From assembly GCA_937982515.1 (NCBI GenBank), contig CALJMB010000313.1, forward strand, positions 1-35,328: DNA of 35,328 nt. Direction: 5' to 3'. Source of the DNA: an uncultured Balneolaceae bacterium (GTDB lineage: Bacteria > Bacteroidota > Rhodothermia > Balneolales > Balneolaceae). Under the pieces are notes generated by a model. The model did not search any database. It saw only the letters and a list, made by a program, of their open reading frames with translations, and was not told the DNA's origin. The position numbers and the translations under genes are program-made. Numbering within the stretch: the first letter of the stretch is position 1; each line of letters begins with the position of its first letter. Below, piece after piece: positions 16,147-24,490 of the stretch.

Positions 16147-16737
16147 ATGTTCAAACTGAACGGTTTAGTTATTTCTCACTTTATTCCCGGACGGTTCCGT
16201 GTAAGGATTAAGCAACTGAAAAAAAATGAAGGCCTTGCCGAGCAAATCAGAGGCTATGCTTCCGGATTGGAACTCATAGATAAGGTAGAGGTAAATACTC
16301 TGACGGGAAGCGTACTTATCGAGTATAATCCGGATAAGAAGCATGAGCTGGAGCAACTTTTTGAGCAAGCCAGACAATTTAACTTTATACCTGAAGAGAT
16401 GACCATAGAACAGGTTCATGCCATTTTGGACGGCCGGGAGAGCATTGGTGAGCATTCTCATACTCTCGCTGACGGAGTGGCGTCTTTTTTTAACCGGCTG
16501 AATGAACAGGTAAAGTATTGGAGCGGTAATAACGTTACCCTCCAACAGCTGTTGCCGATAAGTTTATTTGGATTGGGTATACGGCAGCTGCTTACGGCTG
16601 AGAACGTCATGGGTCCGCCATGGCATGCTTATTTCTGGTATGCATTCAGTACGTTTTTCATGTTTATTCCCTACAATGAAGATCAAAATGATAAAAGCAG
16701 CCGCAACCAACCGGCTTCCGAAGATCAGAACGGGTGA
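16147..16737 (+). CDS. HMA_2-type domain protein with C-terminal membrane segment
   Basis: A 196-residue protein. The N-terminal ferredoxin-like fold (about 8-75) carries the HMA_2 pattern: SHFIPGRFRVRIKQLKKN, then VEVNTLTGSVLIEYNPD. It has no CxxC, so classical soft-metal binding is unlikely. A linker with some histidines (EHSHT) leads to hydrophobic stretches near 138-150 and 160-180, which suggest membrane anchoring. The tail is polar. It lies between the DUF5132 gene (9 bases upstream) and the P1B-type ATPase (103 bases downstream). Its likely role is as a partner or metal-sensing/assembly subunit of the ATPase, inferred from context only. Confidence 0.75.
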   Translation: MFKLNGLVISHFIPGRFRVRIKQLKKNEGLAEQIRGYASGLELIDKVEVNTLTGSVLIEYNPDKKHELEQLFEQARQFNFIPEEMTIEQVHAILDGRESIGEHSHTLADGVASFFNRLNEQVKYWSGNNVTLQQLLPISLFGLGIRQLLTAENVMGPPWHAYFWYAFSTFFMFIPYNEDQNDKSSRNQPASEDQNG

Positions 16738-16840
16738 GCCACAGCCATGCGGTATGCCGCCGGATTGATCGGCCCCCGCAGAATAAAGATCTGCACACCC
16801 TGATGGCCCGTTCGTTTATAGTTGACAAACTTTATAACTT

Positions 16841-18973
16841 TTGAGGCATAGCAACCGATACATGTTTCACTCCTGCCATGTTGTACATGAAGTTCCCCAA
16901 AGAGTAAGATTCAGGATTCCGGAATTGAGCTCCGATCAAACGCTGATTGAAGAGCTTGAGTATTATTTAAGCCAGCAGGAAGGGGTTGAAGGTGTGCGCA
17001 TTAATCTGTACTGCTGTTCCATAATCATACATTTCTCTAAAGACCGGTGGAATCCTCATTCCCTGGAGCATCTGATCAGAAACCTTTCCTGCGACCAACT
17101 GATTTCCTTTTCCGCTTCTAATTCATCGGGCAGAGTTATTTCAGAAGGGGATGATCATTCCGTATTTAAACTGGCGCTTTCTTCTCTTGCGGTAATTATT
17201 GGCTGGTTGCCCGGCCCCGTCATAAAGCTGCTGGTGTTGCTGATACTCCTGGGGAGCTCCCGAACCATTTTTGAGCGGGCATTCCATTCCCTTACCAGAT
17301 ATAACAAATTAAATGTGGATGTACTGGACGCTTTCGCAACCCTTGTGCTTGCTTTGCAGGGGCGCCCGTCTACCGCGGCATTTATGGTTTGGCTGGTAAA
17401 CCTCGGGGATTATATCCGTTCATCAACCATGGAATATTCAAAAAGAACGATAGACAGGCTTCTGGAATTTAAGAATCGTTATGCCTGGATTGTTACAGGT
17501 GAAGAGAAAAAACGTATACCCGTAGAAGACGTCAGAGTGGGAGACAGGGTGGTTGTGTATACAGGAGAAATGATTCCGTTTGACGGGGCCATTGACTCTG
17601 GCGTGGCAATGGTTGATCAGCAGGCATTGACCGGGGAATCTATGCCGGTTGAGAAGTCTTTTGATGACAAAGTGTTTGCCGGAACGGTTGTCAGAGAAGG
17701 CAAAATATACTTGCGGGTAGAAGGTGTCGGGGATGAGACCGAAGTGGCCAAAATTGTACATCTGGTTAAGAATGCGCCGACGCGGGACACACGCATACAG
17801 AATTATGCAGAAGAGTGGGCTGACAGGCTTGTGCCTTACAGCTTTTTGGGCGCGGGAGCCTCCATCGCCATGACAGGCAACACCAGCCGGGCGGCTTCCC
17901 TGCTGATAATTGACTATGGAACGGGAATTCGCGTTGTCGCTCCCACATCGGTACTTGCTTCAATGACAAAGGCCGCCCGAAGCGGTATCCTGATCAAAGG
18001 AGGACGCTATATTGAAAAGCTGGCCGAGGTGGATGCTATAATTCTTGATAAAACAGGGACCTTAACGGTGGGTACCCCCAAAGTGACCAGGATTATTCCA
18101 TACAGAAATGGCCAGGTCCGAAACGAGCGGGATCTGATGACTTTTGTTGCGGCTGCCGAACAGCGCCTGAACCACCCGGTAGCCGATGCAATAGTAGAAA
18201 CCGCACAGTCTATGAATATATCGATACCTCCGAGATCTACTTCTGAGTACAAAATTGGATATGGCATCGAAGCCGGAGTAAATGATTCTATCATTCATGT
18301 GGGGAGCAAGCGGTACTTTAAAGAGAAGGAGATACCTTTGCCCGATAACATATCAAGAGACATTGAGCACATAGAAGATAAGGCCGTCTCCCCTATTTTG
18401 GCCGCTAAAGATTTTGAAGTGATAGGCTTGCTGGGGCTGGAAGACCAGATCAGGCCCGATGCTTTTGAGATGATACCCCGGCTCAAGGCCCTTGGAATTA
18501 AAGAGATTGTAATGCTTACCGGAGATCGGGCCCATGTAGCCAAAGAGGTCGCGGATTCATTAAAGATTGACCGCTATTTTTCTGAAGTGTTTCCCGATGA
18601 AAAGCTTACCTATGTAAAACGGCTGCAAGAAGAAGGTTATACCGTGGCGGTGGTGGGCGATGGCATCAATGATTCACCGGCACTGGCTCAGGCCGATGCA
18701 GGGATTGCAGTGGACGGAGGCACGGATATTGCCCGCGAGACCGCCCACATTGTATTGCATGACAACAAATTGGAGAATATCCCTAAATCCATCGAGATTT
18801 CCAGAGCATGTATAGCTCTTATCAGGCAGAACTGGAATATTATTTCTATCCCCAACTCCATAGCTATTGGTCTGACACTGGCGGGGCTGATAGGGCCGGT
18901 GGGGGCCACTGTGATCAGCAACGGCTCGGCTGTGGCGGCGGGATTTAATGCTCTGCGCCCTCTGATGAAGTGA
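16841..18973 (+). CDS. P1B-type (heavy-metal-like) ATPase with altered membrane metal motif
   Basis: A 710-residue P-type ATPase. The N-terminal about 85 residues form an HMA_2-like domain (VPQRVRFRIPEL) without CxxC. Membrane helices (about 107-190) precede the actuator domain with TGES at 264-267. Two more helices lead to the phosphorylation domain: D403KTGT, the P1B-specific HP at 445-446, and GDGINDSP at 606-613. The last helices end in NALRP. In the helix before DKTG, where ZntA/CopA have CPC and P1B-6 enzymes (as I recall) have SCA, this protein reads D358-Y-G-T-G, with no cysteine. Its substrate is therefore open; iron is suggested by the P1B-6 resemblance. The start is TTG 16841 or ATG 16862; the latter keeps the HMA_2 fold and seems equally likely. 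Confidence 0.88.
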   Translation: MRHSNRYMFHSCHVVHEVPQRVRFRIPELSSDQTLIEELEYYLSQQEGVEGVRINLYCCSIIIHFSKDRWNPHSLEHLIRNLSCDQLISFSASNSSGRVISEGDDHSVFKLALSSLAVIIGWLPGPVIKLLVLLILLGSSRTIFERAFHSLTRYNKLNVDVLDAFATLVLALQGRPSTAAFMVWLVNLGDYIRSSTMEYSKRTIDRLLEFKNRYAWIVTGEEKKRIPVEDVRVGDRVVVYTGEMIPFDGAIDSGVAMVDQQALTGESMPVEKSFDDKVFAGTVVREGKIYLRVEGVGDETEVAKIVHLVKNAPTRDTRIQNYAEEWADRLVPYSFLGAGASIAMTGNTSRAASLLIIDYGTGIRVVAPTSVLASMTKAARSGILIKGGRYIEKLAEVDAIILDKTGTLTVGTPKVTRIIPYRNGQVRNERDLMTFVAAAEQRLNHPVADAIVETAQSMNISIPPRSTSEYKIGYGIEAGVNDSIIHVGSKRYFKEKEIPLPDNISRDIEHIEDKAVSPILAAKDFEVIGLLGLEDQIRPDAFEMIPRLKALGIKEIVMLTGDRAHVAKEVADSLKIDRYFSEVFPDEKLTYVKRLQEEGYTVAVVGDGINDSPALAQADAGIAVDGGTDIARETAHIVLHDNKLENIPKSIEISRACIALIRQNWNIISIPNSIAIGLTLAGLIGPVGATVISNGSAVAAGFNALRPLMK

Positions 18974-18989
18974 GATGGTGATTAAACAT

Positions 18990-19352
18990 CTACAACAATG
19001 CCAGAATAACCCTTTCGGCAGCTATCTCAACGGCTTTAGTAAAGATAATTTTTGCTATTCCATTGTCGGAGCCGCTGTGCGTGCGGTGGGAGCGTGAATT
19101 TTTCCGTTGCGGCTTACCGGTATAATATCCCTCTTCTTTTAAGAGCTGAAGAAAGGTTTCTTCTGTAGCCATACGGGGATCATATTCCATAACCACGCTG
19201 CCTGTTACAGCACTGGCCTTGCATTGGATCATAGCCCGATGAGCGTTCAAAGTTTTTTCGACATCGGCTGCTGTAGATGGAGAATTTTTAACGGAAGACA
19301 ACTTAACTCTCAGTCTTCCCGGTAGTGAGTGTTTTAATGTTAATGTGTTCAT
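18990..19352 (-). CDS. HMA_2-type domain protein (second copy, reverse strand)
   Basis: A 120-residue protein with the same ferredoxin-like pattern: KHSLPGRLRVKLSSVKN, then ASAVTGSVVMEYDPR (about 7-60), again without CxxC. A basic, serine-rich linker is followed by an amphipathic C-terminal helix (AKIIFTKAVEIAAERVILALL-like, about 99-120) that may attach to membrane. It points against the ATPase and ends 17 bases from its stop. It diverges from the DUF5132-Rho_N gene, sharing the 138-base gap 19353-19490. It is probably a member of the same functional cluster under separate control. Confidence 0.72.
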   Translation of the reverse strand: MNTLTLKHSLPGRLRVKLSSVKNSPSTAADVEKTLNAHRAMIQCKASAVTGSVVMEYDPRMATEETFLQLLKEEGYYTGKPQRKNSRSHRTHSGSDNGIAKIIFTKAVEIAAERVILALL

Positions 19353-19490
19353 TTTGTAACCCTGAATACTAGATATGTCTTTATATTGTACTATCCAATA
19401 ATAACCAATAAATGTTAAGGGAACTTTTTGATACTGTTATCTTATTTTAAACAATACAAACTATTCATCCTGTAAAATTGGCATCCCGTT

Positions 19491-19886
19491 ATGTATAACT
19501 ATCAAAATCTGTTAAGAGATACAGAAAAAGGCATGAAGGCGGTATTAGGCACCGTCGGATCGATAATATCCTCCCCGCTGACGCTTCCCGGTATACGGCC
19601 ACTGACTAAAACGGTTATTAAAGGAGGGCTTTTTCTGTCTGATAATGTGCAGAGCTATTACAAAGAGATTGGGAATGAGTGGAACCGGCTGATAAATGAG
19701 GCTCAGACAGAGATGCAAGAGAATGGAGGTACGGCTCAAGGCCCTTCCCCTTCCGAAGAACATTATGAATCCTGGCATATGAACGATCTCTATGCCCGGG
19801 CCCGGGAGCTTGACATTAAAGGCCGTTCCAAAATGAGCAAAGAGGAGCTGATAGAGGAGATTCGTACTACGGCCCGGAGTGCGTAA
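19491..19886 (+). CDS. DUF5132-like protein fused to a Rho_N/SAP-like domain
   Basis: A 131-residue protein. Residues about 15-75 repeat the pattern of the protein at 15877: RPLTKTVIKGGLFL, an amphipathic helix and EAQTEM. Here the hydrophobic part is shorter (GTVGSIISSPLTLPG). After a Pro/Ser linker, the end (about 96-128; MNDLYARARELDIKGRSKMSKEELIEEIR in outline) is a Rho_N/SAP-like helix-extended-loop-helix module, usually nucleic-acid binding or a protein contact. The fusion of a membrane-associated DUF5132-like part with such a module is unusual. It is separated from the ATPase operon by the reverse HMA_2 gene, but clearly belongs to the same family set. Confidence 0.7.
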   Translation: MYNYQNLLRDTEKGMKAVLGTVGSIISSPLTLPGIRPLTKTVIKGGLFLSDNVQSYYKEIGNEWNRLINEAQTEMQENGGTAQGPSPSEEHYESWHMNDLYARARELDIKGRSKMSKEELIEEIRTTARSA

Positions 19887-20065
19887 ATCATTTGGCTGAG
19901 CCGGACAGCAAAGCATGTGCTTATCAGTTCAAAGACGCCCCTCTCGTTAAATATTCATAGGTTATGGTGCTGATCGCTTCGTGGCCGAACGGCCTATCTT
20001 CCCTCATATCAGGTAATTCTATAAATATCATTTGTTCTGTTGCTTTAAAATATATTATTTAAAGC

Positions 20066-20100
20066 CCGGGTGTGTAGTAGTGGTGCGATAGTACACCCGG
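20066..20100. repeat. Hairpin before the sugar isomerase/epimerase gene
   Basis: The 8-bp stem ccgggtgt/acacccgg around a 19-base loop lies 43 bases before the ATG at 20143. It may be a transcript-leader structure. A nearby palindrome (ctttaaa..tttaaag, 20043-20064) and ggcc/ggcc near 19983-19994 are weaker. Confidence 0.4.
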
Positions 20101-20142
20101 CCTGGAACTATTAATCGGAACTAAAAATATTTATTAATTGAT

Positions 20143-21147
20143 ATGGCACGACCTGTAACACTATTCACCGGCCAATGGGCAGACCTGACACTGGAAACAT
20201 TGGCGGAAAAAGCATCCTCGTGGGGATACGATGGACTGGAACTTGCCTGCTGGGGCGATCATTTCGATGTAAAGCGCGCACTGGAGGAAGATGGTTACTG
20301 TGAAGAGCGTAAAGAACTGCTGGCCAAGTACGGCCTGAAAGTGTGGGCAATCAGTAACCATTTGGTCGGACAGGCGGTGTGCGACCTGATTGATGAACGG
20401 CATAAAGACATACTGCCCAAACGTGTCTGGGGCGACGGCGACCCTGAGGGAGTGCGTCAGCGGGCGGCTGAAGAAATTAAAGATACCGCACGGGCGGCCG
20501 CCAAACTGGGCGTGGATGTTGTTAACGGATTTACCGGCAGCTCCATCTGGTCTAAGCTGTATTCCTTCCCACCCAACAAGCCGGATACCGTAGAAAACGG
20601 ATACAAAGATTTTGCCGACCGGTGGAACCCCATTCTGGATGTGTTTGATGAGGTGGGTGTCCGTTTCGGGCTGGAAGTGCATCCCACCGAAATAGCTTTC
20701 GATACGGCATCGGCCGAACGGGCCATCGATGCGCTGGACGGAAGAGAGGCCTTTGGCTTTAACTACGACCCCAGCCATTTGGGCTATCAGGGCGTGGATT
20801 ATGTAGGGTTTATTACTGAATTCGGCGACCGCATTTATCATGCACACATGAAGGATGTTTGGTGGTCTATCGATTCCAGGCGGTCAGGCGTATTTGGCGG
20901 ACATCTGGACTTTGGCCACAAAGAGCGCTATTGGGATTTTGTTTCCGTGGGCCGGGGTAATATCGACTTTGAGCGGATTATCCGGGCACTGAACAGAATT
21001 GACTATCAGGGACCCCTGTCTGTTGAGTGGGAAGACAGTGGTATGGACCGCGAGTATGGCGCCGAAGAATCCTGCCAGTATGTGAAAGATATAGACTTTG
21101 CGCCTCCGGCTTCGGCATTTGATTCGGCGTTTTCGGAGAATGCCTGA
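20143..21147 (+). CDS. Sugar phosphate isomerase/epimerase family protein (TIM barrel)
   Basis: A 334-residue soluble enzyme of the xylose-isomerase-like/AP-endonuclease-2 TIM-barrel superfamily. The expected metal-site strands are visible: GLEVHPTEIAFD with the first Glu, FNYDPSHLGYQGVD with Asp and His, YHAHMKDV with His, and a final LSVEWED with Glu. WGYDGLELACWGDHFDV near the N-terminus is typical of carbohydrate-acting members such as inosose or ketose epimerases. No signal peptide is seen, so it should be cytosolic. The substrate cannot be assigned, and there is no sugar transporter or dehydrogenase next to it. It is monocistronic, with a long palindromic region downstream. Confidence 0.88.
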   Translation: MARPVTLFTGQWADLTLETLAEKASSWGYDGLELACWGDHFDVKRALEEDGYCEERKELLAKYGLKVWAISNHLVGQAVCDLIDERHKDILPKRVWGDGDPEGVRQRAAEEIKDTARAAAKLGVDVVNGFTGSSIWSKLYSFPPNKPDTVENGYKDFADRWNPILDVFDEVGVRFGLEVHPTEIAFDTASAERAIDALDGREAFGFNYDPSHLGYQGVDYVGFITEFGDRIYHAHMKDVWWSIDSRRSGVFGGHLDFGHKERYWDFVSVGRGNIDFERIIRALNRIDYQGPLSVEWEDSGMDREYGAEESCQYVKDIDFAPPASAFDSAFSENA

Positions 21148-21188
21148 AATAACGAGAAAGGCTTACTCATATAATCAGAGACAGGCAT

Positions 21189-21229
21189 AAAAAAAATTAG
21201 CAGCCATCCAATCAAGGAGTGGCTGCTAA
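21189..21229 (-). terminator. Hairpin with minus-strand U-tract
   Basis: A perfect 10-bp stem ttagcagcca/tggctgctaa (21197-21206, 21220-21229) is followed by eight T on the minus strand. It would end a transcript running left from the response regulator gene, leaving a 3' leader of nearly 400 bases. On the plus strand it lacks a U-tract. Confidence 0.65.
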
Positions 21230-21379
21230 ATATCATCTACAGACGGCTATTACCCCATTTGCATCTCTAACTTAATAGCTGTAGAGCTTCTCTTCAATAG
21301 ATAGAAAGTTGTATTTTTAATACGTAAAATTACGTAGATCCTTGCCTTGTAAGCTATTAGATGATTATAAAGTACGGGA

Positions 21380-21616
21380 GAGGCCACGAAAGCACTAAGG
21401 CACGAAAGGTTTTTATCTAAACTATCCGTATCCAAGTCGGTTATCGTTGATTAGATTGGTATTGGGGTATAAGGTATAGGGTATAAGGGGGGAGTCAGCA
21501 GGTGCTTTCCCATATACCTTATACCCTATACCCAAACGACATGATCAAATCAGGGCGGATATCTCAAGAGGATGTTTATGCAATAATGCTTCGTGTCTTG
21601 GTGTTTTCGCGGCCTC
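21380..21616. repeat. Large nested palindrome with tatagggtata core (copy B)
   Basis: The outer arms 21380-21406 and 21590-21616 are inverted and match at 23 of 27 positions; all four differences are transitions. Inside, a perfect 16-bp stem ggtatagggtataagg (21473-21488, 21517-21532) recalls copy A at 12796. The outer motif (cacgaaagcactaaggcacgaa) resembles dispersed intergenic repeats seen in Bacteroidota. The right arm ends seven bases from the response regulator stop. Confidence 0.75.
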
Positions 21617-21622
21617 CCTTTG

Positions 21623-22270
21623 CTACACCAGATCATGCTCCATGGCGAAACGAACCAGTCCGGCGGCGTTATTTATTTCCAGCTTCTGCATGAGGTTGGC
21701 CCGGTGGGTATCGACCGTTCTCGGACTGATGAATAGTTTGTCGGCGATAGCCTGGCTGGTGTGCCCCTGCACAATCAGCTGAAGCACTTCCAGTTCACGC
21801 TTGGTGATGTTTTCCACGGCTGAATTTAACGGGCCGGACTTACTTTTACTGACAAAGGAATTAGTGATTAATTTAGAGATGGAGTCGCTGAAAACCTGTT
21901 GTCCTTTTGCAATAGCCTGTATGCCGTGAAGCAAGTCGGTTTTCTCGGTGTTCTTCAGAAGATATCCATTTATTCCTGCTTCCAATACCCTTTGCAGAAT
22001 ATTTTTGTCGATGTGCATGGAAAGGATTAAAATTTTGACCTCCGGGTCTATCTTTCTGATGGCAAGCGTAGTTTCAATACCATCTTTATGCGGCATACTT
22101 ATATCGAGTACACATACATCCGGTTGTGTCTTTTTGAATAAGTCCAGGCATTCTTCACCGGTGGAGGCTTCTCCCACTACTTCGATATTGTCAGCAGAAG
22201 AGAGAAACGTACTCATTCCATACCGAAGTATTTCATGATCATCTGCAATAAGAACTTTTATCTTTGTCAT
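21623..22270 (-). CDS. NarL/FixJ-type response regulator
   Basis: A 215-residue two-component regulator. The receiver domain (1-120) has the acidic pocket ADD (10-12), the phospho-acceptor D56 in CVLDISMP, and the conserved K106 in YLLKN. The C-terminal LuxR-type helix-turn-helix (about 148-210; LTKRELEVLQLI, SQAIADKLFISPRTVDTHRANLMQKL) binds DNA. No histidine kinase lies next to it, so its input is unknown; it is an orphan within this window. It is monocistronic, transcribed in reverse and divergent from aspS. The receiver residues are intact, so normal phosphotransfer control is expected. Confidence 0.93.
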   Translation of the reverse strand: MTKIKVLIADDHEILRYGMSTFLSSADNIEVVGEASTGEECLDLFKKTQPDVCVLDISMPHKDGIETTLAIRKIDPEVKILILSMHIDKNILQRVLEAGINGYLLKNTEKTDLLHGIQAIAKGQQVFSDSISKLITNSFVSKSKSGPLNSAVENITKRELEVLQLIVQGHTSQAIADKLFISPRTVDTHRANLMQKLEINNAAGLVRFAMEHDLV

Positions 22271-22650
22271 GGCAGCCTATATAAACCCTTTTGCAACCCT
22301 TTGGCTGGGGCCAGGTTAAAACAGTAATGATCCCTTAATTTTTTTTCAAGGTAAATAATCACAGGTAATAAGGGAAATTAAATAAATATAATATGTTATT
22401 GTACCTGCCAAAAGAAAAATGGCGGAAGGGAGGCTGTGGGACGCAAATAACCCGCACCAGGCGGTTTAGACAGGAACCTGCTACAGAAAAGCCGATGGTA
22501 GTTTCAGGCGCAGGCCAATTGCAACCGTGCCCGTCTGGCCGGTTATTTTCAGATTAAAATTCATTTCATAAACTTTAAGCGTTTGGTTTCCATAATACTT
22601 ATTTTCAGGCTTTTATAATCGATTGGCAACCAGAAAGGCAACGACAACTT
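22271..22650. other. Divergent intergenic region, nothing recognised
   Basis: Between the response regulator and aspS. A weak inverted pair tccctta/taaggga sits near 22331-22376. The middle is mildly GC-rich and has no open frame worth calling. Promoters for both genes must be here, but I cannot point to them. Confidence 0.5.
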
Positions 22651-24420
22651 ATGACGCTGAAACGAACACATACCTGTGGCGAGCTTACTGAGAAGCAAGC
22701 CGGCGAAGCAGTAATTCTGAACGGATGGGTAGCAACCCGCCGCGACTTGGGAGGAGTAATTTTTATCGATTTGCGGGATCGCTACGGAGTTACACAAATT
22801 GTATTCAGTTTACAGGATGAAGAGCTGCACGAGAGGGCCGAACAACTGCGGTCTGAATACGTTATTGGGATTAAAGGAGTGGTAGAGAAGCGGGATGAAG
22901 AGAATGTTAACCCGGAACTGAAGACGGGCCGGATAGAAGTAATAGTCAATGAACTAACTATCTATTCCAAAGCAGAGACACCCCCTTTTGAAATTAAGGA
23001 GGATATTTCTACCGGCGAAGAGGTACGCCTGAAATACCGGTATCTGGATCTGCGCAGGGGCGACATCCAGCGGAACCTGATGTTGCGCTCGCGTGCCTGC
23101 CACTCTGCAAGAACCTACTTCCACGAACGGGATTTTGCGGAGGTGGAAACCCCGTTTCTGATGAAGAGCACACCGGAAGGGGCCCGGGATTATCTGGTAC
23201 CCAGCCGCGTAAATCCCGGCAAGTTTTTCGCTCTGCCTCAAAGCCCCCAAACATATAAACAACTGTTGATGGTATCGGGTTTTGACCGCTACTTCCAGAT
23301 CGTAAAATGTTTCCGGGATGAAGACCTCCGGGCTGACCGCCAGCCAGAGTTCACCCAGATAGATGTGGAGCTCTCTTTTGTTGACGAGGATGACGTTATC
23401 GAGATGACGGAAGGGCTGATGAAGAAGATTATGAAGGATATCATAGGCGTTGATACCGATATTCCGTTTCCTCGTATGACGTATGATGAAGCCATGAAAA
23501 CCTACGGAACGGATAAACCCGACACCCGTTTTGGATTGGAATTTACTGATTTTTCTGAGTTGGTTGAGCATTCCGAGTTTAAGATCTTTTCCGGTACGGT
23601 AAAGGATGGAGGTGCCGTTCTGGGCATCACCGTCCCGGGGCAGGGAGAGATTGGACGTGGAGCCATCGACCGGCTTACCGAGCGTGTGAAGCAGGAGACC
23701 GGCGCCGGGGGACTTATTTACATCAAACTAAACGAAGAGGATGGCGTCAAATGCAGCGTTGAGAAATTCTTGACGGAAGAAACCATAAACAGCATGGTCG
23801 ACAAAGCCGGTGCAGAGATGGGAGACTTGATACTGATTCTGGCAGGTCCCTCTCCGGATGTCTACAAGCAAATGGGTATTCTCCGCCTGATGATGGGCAG
23901 GGAACACCAGCTAATCGATAATTCCGCTTATAATTTTCTGTGGGTTACGGACTTCCCGCTGGTGGAGTGGAGCGAAGAAGATCGGAGATATCAGGCCCTG
24001 CACCATCCCTTTACGGCTCCGGTGCCTGAGGACCTGGATAATATGAGTTCTGATCCGCTGGCTGTACGTTCCCGCGCATATGACTTGGTATTGAACGGCT
24101 ATGAAATCGGAGGAGGCTCCATCCGTATTCACGACCGTGAAGTGCAAAAGCAGATGTTTAAGCTGCTCGGTATTGATGAGAAGGAAGCCGCCGAACGGTT
24201 TGGTTTTCTGCTGGAGGCGTTTAAATATGGAGCTCCTCCTCATGGAGGGATTGCTCTGGGCGTGGACCGCATCATCATGATTCTGTCGGGAGGTACGAGT
24301 TTGAGGGATGTTATTGCATTCCCTAAGAACCAGAAAGCCCAGAGTCTGATGGATAACAGCCCTTCCCGCGTAGATCCCGAACAACTGGAAGAGCTGCATA
24401 TCAGAATTGAGGAGATCTAA
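22651..24420 (+). CDS. aspS: Aspartyl-tRNA synthetase, bacterial type
   Basis: A 589-residue class-II synthetase charging tRNA-Asp. The order is an N-terminal OB-fold anticodon-binding domain (LNGWVATRRDLGGVIFIDLRDRYG in outline, 25-48) and the catalytic core with QSPQTYKQLLM and motif 2 CFRDEDLRADRQPEFTQID. A bacterial-specific GAD insertion (about 290-400; FSELVEHSEFKIF) and motif 3 GIALGVDRI near the end complete it. The length is typical of the bacterial form. Whether it is discriminating or also serves Asn cannot be decided here. The start fits TCGEL directly after MTLKRTH. It is monocistronic. Confidence 0.97.
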   Translation: MTLKRTHTCGELTEKQAGEAVILNGWVATRRDLGGVIFIDLRDRYGVTQIVFSLQDEELHERAEQLRSEYVIGIKGVVEKRDEENVNPELKTGRIEVIVNELTIYSKAETPPFEIKEDISTGEEVRLKYRYLDLRRGDIQRNLMLRSRACHSARTYFHERDFAEVETPFLMKSTPEGARDYLVPSRVNPGKFFALPQSPQTYKQLLMVSGFDRYFQIVKCFRDEDLRADRQPEFTQIDVELSFVDEDDVIEMTEGLMKKIMKDIIGVDTDIPFPRMTYDEAMKTYGTDKPDTRFGLEFTDFSELVEHSEFKIFSGTVKDGGAVLGITVPGQGEIGRGAIDRLTERVKQETGAGGLIYIKLNEEDGVKCSVEKFLTEETINSMVDKAGAEMGDLILILAGPSPDVYKQMGILRLMMGREHQLIDNSAYNFLWVTDFPLVEWSEEDRRYQALHHPFTAPVPEDLDNMSSDPLAVRSRAYDLVLNGYEIGGGSIRIHDREVQKQMFKLLGIDEKEAAERFGFLLEAFKYGAPPHGGIALGVDRIIMILSGGTSLRDVIAFPKNQKAQSLMDNSPSRVDPEQLEELHIRIEEI

Positions 24421-24490
24421 GTGTGAATACTTCCGGGAGGCTGCTTCTTGCATGGTACGAGCGGACGTTCACGCATTGAGGCCAGGTAGA

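Larger units (their letters stand above)
21148..21622. other. Convergent intergenic region with terminator and nested palindrome
   Basis: 475 bases between the forward TIM-barrel gene and the reverse response regulator. It contains the minus-strand terminator at 21189-21229 and the nested palindrome 21380-21616. I see no gene. Confidence 0.7.

Noticed and set aside
15132..19886. Integrative element inserted at tRNA-Met
   Set aside because: No integrase and no second copy of the tRNA 3' end was seen in the window; transfer remains possible but is unsupported.
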